Below are positions 60,026 through 64,000 of a stretch of DNA of 64,000 nt, piece by piece; the stretch's first letter is position 1; the number at the start of each line of letters is the position of its first letter. A program made the position numbers and the translations under genes. Origin of the DNA: Tepidimonas fonticaldi (GTDB taxonomy: Bacteria; Pseudomonadota; Gammaproteobacteria; Burkholderiales; Burkholderiaceae_C); contig NZ_VJOO01000005.1 in the NCBI RefSeq assembly GCF_007556755.1, forward strand, positions 90,752 to 154,751, in the 5' to 3' direction. Below the pieces are notes generated by a model that ran no database searches, had not been told where the DNA came from, and saw nothing but the letters and a program-made list of their open reading frames with translations.

Positions 60026-61444
60026 ATGAAGGCCGAGCAGAACGAACGTCTGACCCGGATCGGGCCGGGAACGCCCTGCGGAGCACTGTTGCGCCGCTAC
60101 TGGCAGCCGGTGGCCTTGGCGGAGGAGTTCGACCCCGCCCTCGATTCCCGCATGGCCGAGCGCCCGCTGAAGGCCGTGCGCGTGCTGGGGCAGGACATGA
60201 TTCTGTTCCGCGACGACCTCGGGCGCTGGGGCCTGTTGGATCGGGACTGCCCGCACCGCAATGCCGATTTGGCCTTTGCCCGGCACGAGGGGGATGGCGT
60301 GCGCTGTCCCTTCCATGGCTGGAAGTTCGACGCCACCGGCCGCTGTCTGGAGACGCCGGCAGAGCCGCTGGGCAGCACGCTGTGCGACCGGGTGCGACAG
60401 CGCAGCTACCCGGTCGTCGAGCGCAGCGGGGTGCTGTTTGCGTGGCTGTGGGAGGAGGGGCGCTCGCCCCCACCGCTGCCGCGGCTGGACTGTTGGGTGG
60501 CGCCCGATACCCATGTGTTTGCCTTCAAGGGCTTGTGGCACTGCAATTGGCTGCAGGCCTTCGAGGTGGGCATCGATCCGGCGCACACGTCGTTTTTGCA
60601 CCGCTTCTTGAACGATGCGCCTCTGGAGGCCATCGGGGATAACGCGGCGGGCAAGCAGTTCCGCAGCGCCAGCCTGGGCGAGGCCGACGGCCAGCGCTGG
60701 CCCATGACGCGCATCATGCGCGAGTTCCACCGCCCCGACATCCGCTTCGAGCCGCGCCCGTGGGGCTTTCAGCTCACCACGCTGCGGGCCATGACCGAGG
60801 CGCTCACCCATGTTCGGGTGACGCACGACGTTTTTCCGCACACCTTCGTCATCCCGCTGTCCGAGACGCTCACCATCACCCAGATGCATGTGCCCGTGGA
60901 CGACACGCGCACCTACTGGTATGCGTTTTTCACCAGCTTCGACAAGCCGGTGGACAAGGTGGCCATGCGCGCCCAGCGGGCGCAGTTCATCGAACCGCCG
61001 CACTACCTGCCCAAGGCTGGGCGCCACAACCAGTGGGGGTTCGACCCGCGGGAGCAGCGCGAACGCACCTACCTTGGGATGGGGGAAGAGGACATCAACG
61101 TCCACGACCAATGGGCGGTCGAGAGCATGGGCCCGATTCAGGACCGCACCCGGGAGCATTTGGGCACGACGGACAAGGTCATCATGGCGCACCGGCGTCT
61201 GCTGCTGCAGGCCATCGACACCGTGCAGGCCGGGGGAGAGGCCCCCGGGGTGGCGGATGCGACGCTGCACGATCAGATCGCCGGGCCCGATACGGTGGAC
61301 GGCATCGCCCCGGCCGGTGACTGGGTCGGCTGGTGGCAGCAGCAGGCCCAGGACAAGCGGCGACGTGCGCCGTGGCTGTCGCAGCGGCGGGCAGACCCAA
61401 TGGCCGGCCATCCGTCCGACCGTCGCGCGGCCACGGCGGCATGA
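60026..61444 (+). CDS. Rieske-type aromatic ring-hydroxylating oxygenase, alpha subunit
   Basis: A 472-residue terminal oxygenase. The Rieske [2Fe-2S] ligands are CPHRNADL and CPFHGWKFD (CxH...CxxH), in the first 115 residues; the mononuclear iron site is IDPAHTSFLHRF (Asp-His-His) in the C-terminal domain. It resembles phthalate 4,5-dioxygenase-type oxygenases. GGAGG lies ten bases before ATG at 60026. Its stop overlaps the GS-like gene (ATGA). No ferredoxin reductase is adjacent, so its electron donor must be elsewhere. Substrate unknown. Confidence 0.9.
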   Translation: MKAEQNERLTRIGPGTPCGALLRRYWQPVALAEEFDPALDSRMAERPLKAVRVLGQDMILFRDDLGRWGLLDRDCPHRNADLAFARHEGDGVRCPFHGWKFDATGRCLETPAEPLGSTLCDRVRQRSYPVVERSGVLFAWLWEEGRSPPPLPRLDCWVAPDTHVFAFKGLWHCNWLQAFEVGIDPAHTSFLHRFLNDAPLEAIGDNAAGKQFRSASLGEADGQRWPMTRIMREFHRPDIRFEPRPWGFQLTTLRAMTEALTHVRVTHDVFPHTFVIPLSETLTITQMHVPVDDTRTYWYAFFTSFDKPVDKVAMRAQRAQFIEPPHYLPKAGRHNQWGFDPREQRERTYLGMGEEDINVHDQWAVESMGPIQDRTREHLGTTDKVIMAHRRLLLQAIDTVQAGGEAPGVADATLHDQIAGPDTVDGIAPAGDWVGWWQQQAQDKRRRAPWLSQRRADPMAGHPSDRRAATAA

Positions 61445-62918
61445 GCGATTTCGCCCTCCGCGGCGGCGAGCACTCGCCCGAGCGGCAGCGCGCTGCCGAG
61501 GCGGTGCTGGCCGCCATCGAGTCCGGCGGGTTGGATCTGGTGCGGGTGGCATGGTGCGACATTCACGGCATCACCCGCGCCAAGGCCCTGACGCCGGCGG
61601 CCGTTCGCGCCGCCTTGCACGGCGGGGTCGGCATGGTATCCACGCTGCTGCTCAAGGACACGTCGGACCGCACGGCGTGGCCGGTTTTCCAGCCCGGGGG
61701 GCAGCCGATCTGCCCGGCTTCGGGCAAGCCAACAATGTGGTGCTGCTGCCCGATCCGGCCAGTTTCCGGGTGCTGCCGTGGCGGCCCTCCACCGGCTGGC
61801 TGCGCGCGCAGGCGTGGTTTGCCGACGGCCGGCCCGTCCCCTTCGACAGCCGCCGCCTGTTGCAGCGCGCCTTGCAGCGCCTGGCCGCGCGGGGCTATGG
61901 CCTGCGCTGCGGGCTGGAGGTCGAGTTCCACATCTACCGCATCGTGGACGACGGCGCGCAGACCGACCCGCGGTGCGCCGCCTGGCCGGGCGAGCCCCCG
62001 GCGGTGCGCATGATCCACCCGGGCTACCAGTTGCTCTCCGAGGCTTGGCTGGACCAGGCCGACGCCGCCCTGCGCATCGTGCGCCAGACGGCGCAGGGCT
62101 TGGGCCTGCCGCTGTCGTCGCTGGAGGCCGAGATGGGCCCCAGCCAGGTGGAGGCGGTGTTCGACGTCACCGATGCGTTGACGGCGGCGGACAACATGGT
62201 GCTGTTTCGCAACGCGGTGCGCATGGCGCTGCGCGAGGCGGGCTACCACGCCACGTTCATGTGCCGGCCGCCGTTTGCCCAAATCATGTCCAGCGGGTGG
62301 CATTTGCACCAGTCGCTGGTCGATCTGGCCACTGGTGCCAACGCCATGTGCCGCGCGGCGCCTGCGCCCGATTGCGCCCCCAGCGACGCGCGCAGCGTGT
62401 TGTCCGACGCCGGCGCGCACTATCTGGCCGGCCTGCTGGCGCATGCGCGCGGCATGGCCGTTTTCTGCACCCCCACGGCCAATGGCTACGGGCGCTTTCG
62501 CCCGCATGCGCTGGCCCCGCAGTCGGTGCAGTGGGGGCGCGACAACCGCGGCGCCATGCTGCGCGTCATCGGTGGTTGCGGCGATGCGGCCACCCGGATC
62601 GAAAACCGCATCGGCGAGCCGGCGGCCAATCCCTACCTGTACCTGGCCGCGCAGATCGAAGCCGGACTGGACGGCCTGGAGCGGGGGCTGATGCCGCCGC
62701 CTGCCACCGAGGACCCGTACGGCTCGACCGCCACCCCTTTGCCGACCAGCCTGGGTGAGGCGCTCGACGCCCTGGACCAGGACACGGCGCTGGCCGAGCG
62801 GCTGGGCCACGACTGGGTGGCCTACATTCGCCAGATCAAGGGGCTGGAGTGGCAGCGCTACACCGCGGCCGAGGACCGCGAGGCCTTCGAGCGGCGGGAG
62901 TATTTCAGTCGGTTGTGA
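61441..62918 (+). pseudogene. Glutamine synthetase-like gene with a frameshift
   Basis: A GS-family protein of about 492 residues if corrected. It starts MSDFALRGGEHSPERQRAAE; the reading frame breaks in a run of six G at 61696-61701 (after VFQPGG) and continues in the next frame from AADLPGFGQANNVVLLPD. Adding one G restores the frame. GS features follow: GLEVEFHIYR (metal Glu), EAEMGPSQVEAVF, FMCRPPF, and ENRIGEPAANPYLYLAAQ. It resembles gamma-glutamylating enzymes of the PuuA/anilide type more than GlnA. It overlaps the Rieske gene by four bases. Confidence 0.8.
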
Positions 62919-62937
62919 GCGGCAGGGAAAAGCAAAA

Positions 62938-62956
62938 AGCCCGCGCGAAGCGGGCT
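62938..62956 (-). terminator. Terminator of tRNA-Asn
   Basis: AGCCCGC pairs with GCGGGCT, five-base loop. On the minus strand it is followed by TTTTTGCTTTT, so it ends the tRNA transcript. Confidence 0.8.
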
Positions 62957-62972
62957 AAGTCATTGATTTTGC

Positions 62973-63048
62973 TGGCTCCCCGACCTGGGCTCGAACCAGG
63001 GACCTACGGATTAACAGTCCGGCGCTCTACCGACTGAGCTATCGGGGA
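62973..63048 (-). tRNA. tRNA-Asn(GTT)
   Basis: A 76-base tRNA with encoded CCA. Acceptor TCCCCGA/TCGGGGA, D-arm TAGCTCAGTCGGTAGAGC, anticodon stem CGGAC/GTCCG-type pairing around TGTTAAT giving anticodon GTT, T-arm CCTGGTTCGAGCCCAGG. Confidence 0.96.
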
Positions 63049-63058
63049 ACAAGCTTCC

Positions 63059-63064
63059 ATTATA
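63059..63064 (-). promoter_or_regulatory. -10 box of tRNA-Asn
   Basis: A perfect TATAAT on the minus strand, 10 bases upstream of the tRNA 5' end. It overlaps the TAA stop codon of the ThiE-domain gene. Confidence 0.6.
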
Positions 63065-64000
63065 ACCCTTCGCCGGCCCTTTGCTCTTGCGTGCCAGTCT
63101 GCAGGCGGGCCCAGGTGTGCATCAGGGTGGCCGCCGCTGCCTCGGGGTCCTCTGCGCCGGTGATGGCCCGCACCACGGCGAACGACCCCACCCCGCTGGC
63201 TGCGATGGCGGGCAACTCGGCCAGGCCGATGCCGCCGATGGCGACCGTGGGCACGTCGCGCGCCACGCGGGCGTAATGCGCCAGCCGTTGCGGCCCCTGC
63301 GGGGCGGTGGGCATGACTTTGAGTGTGGTGGGGAACACGGCCCCCAGCGCCAGGTAGCTGGGCCCCACGCGCCAGGCACGCGCCATTTCGGCGTAGCCGT
63401 GGGTGCTGAGCCCCAGGCGCAGCCCGCTGTCGCGCAGGCGGGCCAGATCGTCCGTCGTCAGGGTGTCCAGATCCTCTTGCCCCAGGTGGACGCCATAGGC
63501 GCCGGCGTCGATGGCGTCGCGCCAGTGGTCGTTGATGAACAGCCGCGCGGGTGTGTCGCGCACGGCGGCGACGGCGGCGCGCACTTCGTGGGCGATGCGT
63601 TCGGGATCGGGGTGTTTGAAGCGCAGTTGCAGGGTGGGCACCCCGGCACGCGCCATGCGGGCCACCCAGGCCGCGTCCGGCAACACGGCGTACAGCCCCA
63701 GCCGATGGGGGCAGGGGGCAAAGCGGGCCGCGGGCGGGTCGAACCCGAAATCCGCCGGATCGTCCGGCCAGTCGGCGGGGTCGAACGGGCGGTGGGCGCT
63801 GCGCCGGGCCCAGGCCTGCGCCACGCACTGCGCATCCCCATCCACGAAGCCGAGGCGACGCGCCGCGGCATAGGCGACGGCCTGCACGGTGCCATCGGCG
63901 GGGGTGGCAGTGGGGTCGGCGTCGCGCTCGATCCGCAGCGCACGGTGGTGCTGCACGATGGCGTCCACCGCGGACAGGGGGGCGTCGAGGACAGCGGGGG
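63060..64000 (-). CDS. thiE: Thiamine-phosphate synthase (ThiE domain), partial
   Basis: A ThiE domain spans the last 215 residues or so: HRLGLYAVLPD start, TLQLRFKH, LFINDHWRDAIDAGAYGVHL, LALGAVFPTTLK and VAIGGIGLAELP. It joins HMP-PP and thiazole phosphate to thiamine phosphate. About 90 residues precede the domain (PADGTVQAVAYAAARRLGF, WARRSAHRPFDPADWPDD). The frame is open to the right edge, so this may be part of a longer protein such as a ThiD-ThiE fusion. GTG at 63968 is a possible internal start only. The TAA at 63060-63062 overlaps a tRNA promoter. Confidence 0.88.
   Translation of the reverse strand, partial: PAVLDAPLSAVDAIVQHHRALRIERDADPTATPADGTVQAVAYAAARRLGFVDGDAQCVAQAWARRSAHRPFDPADWPDDPADFGFDPPAARFAPCPHRLGLYAVLPDAAWVARMARAGVPTLQLRFKHPDPERIAHEVRAAVAAVRDTPARLFINDHWRDAIDAGAYGVHLGQEDLDTLTTDDLARLRDSGLRLGLSTHGYAEMARAWRVGPSYLALGAVFPTTLKVMPTAPQGPQRLAHYARVARDVPTVAIGGIGLAELPAIAASGVGSFAVVRAITGAEDPEAAAATLMHTWARLQTGTQEQRAGEGL

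Noticed and set aside
61333..62013. Short open frame as an intact GS N-terminal protein
   Set aside because: After the G run the frame gives Cys/Arg/Pro-rich sequence without GS motifs, while the next frame gives proper GS sequence, so it is a frameshifted single gene.

Overview
The window is a stretch of a GC-rich chromosome from a betaproteobacterium, most likely Burkholderiales/Comamonadaceae. The evidence is PhaR, a BktB-type thiolase, the nadE-glnB pair, an OmpR/EnvZ pair, RelA and a beta-type gene order. A possible thermophilic, Tepidimonas-like host is inferred weakly from a K+-independent H+-pyrophosphatase and a TrpB2-like protein. The genes are mostly housekeeping, tightly packed, and often joined by ATGA or TGATG overlaps. 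There is no rRNA operon, CRISPR array, insertion sequence or prophage.

Layout. 1-3.3 kb: a split chromate transporter (left part cut by the window edge), phaR and rimO. 3.3-3.8 kb: two identical tRNA-Leu(CAG) genes, each with its own TATAAT box and terminator. 3.8-10.6 kb: RNase R, a YggT protein, the molybdenum-cofactor genes moaA-mobA-moeA and a thioredoxin-fold protein. 10.6-16.8 kb: membrane and soluble pyrophosphatases back to back, a FemAB/GNAT-like protein, NAD synthetase and PII. 16.8-24.6 kb: LOG and RDD proteins, then ilvB-ilvN-ilvC, pssA and leuA, with a leucine attenuator before leuA. 24.7-31.1 kb: PBP7-like peptidase, IclR regulator, nth-aat-bpt (DNA repair plus N-degron tagging), an aminotransferase and a second thioredoxin-fold protein. 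31.1-39.3 kb: TrpB2-like synthase, an antitoxin-toxin-serB unit, a YitT protein, mfd and a fused ispDF. 39.3-46.4 kb: OmpR/EnvZ-like pair, SIMPL protein, 3-hydroxybutyrate dehydrogenase, a hydrolase overlapping relA, and tRNA-Val(GAC). 46.5-57.9 kb: two large divergent c-di-GMP proteins, dnaB carrying an intein, a DUF2789 gene, a third GGDEF protein with an abnormal C-terminus, and a short scar built from two gene fragments. 57.9-64 kb: bktB, a tiny ORF beside a LexA-like repressor, a Rieske oxygenase overlapping a frameshifted glutamine-synthetase-like gene, tRNA-Asn(GTT) and a ThiE-domain gene running off the right edge.

How genes work together. ilvBNC and leuA form the branched-chain amino acid block, and leuA shows a readable attenuator: leader peptide with four Leu codons, antiterminator, terminator. 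moaA, mobA and moeA serve one cofactor. aat and bpt are the two bacterial N-end-rule transferases. PhaR, BktB and the hydroxybutyrate dehydrogenase point to polyhydroxybutyrate metabolism. Three c-di-GMP proteins lie within 11 kb.

The most notable items are: a class-3-like (Ala1, W-C-T triplet) LAGLIDADG intein inside the Walker A motif of DnaB; the leuA attenuator; the Rieske/GS-like pair with a one-base deletion in a G run; the toxin-antitoxin pair translationally coupled to serB; and the junction at about 57.78 kb where a truncated-haemoglobin fragment abuts a fragment of an EAL protein.
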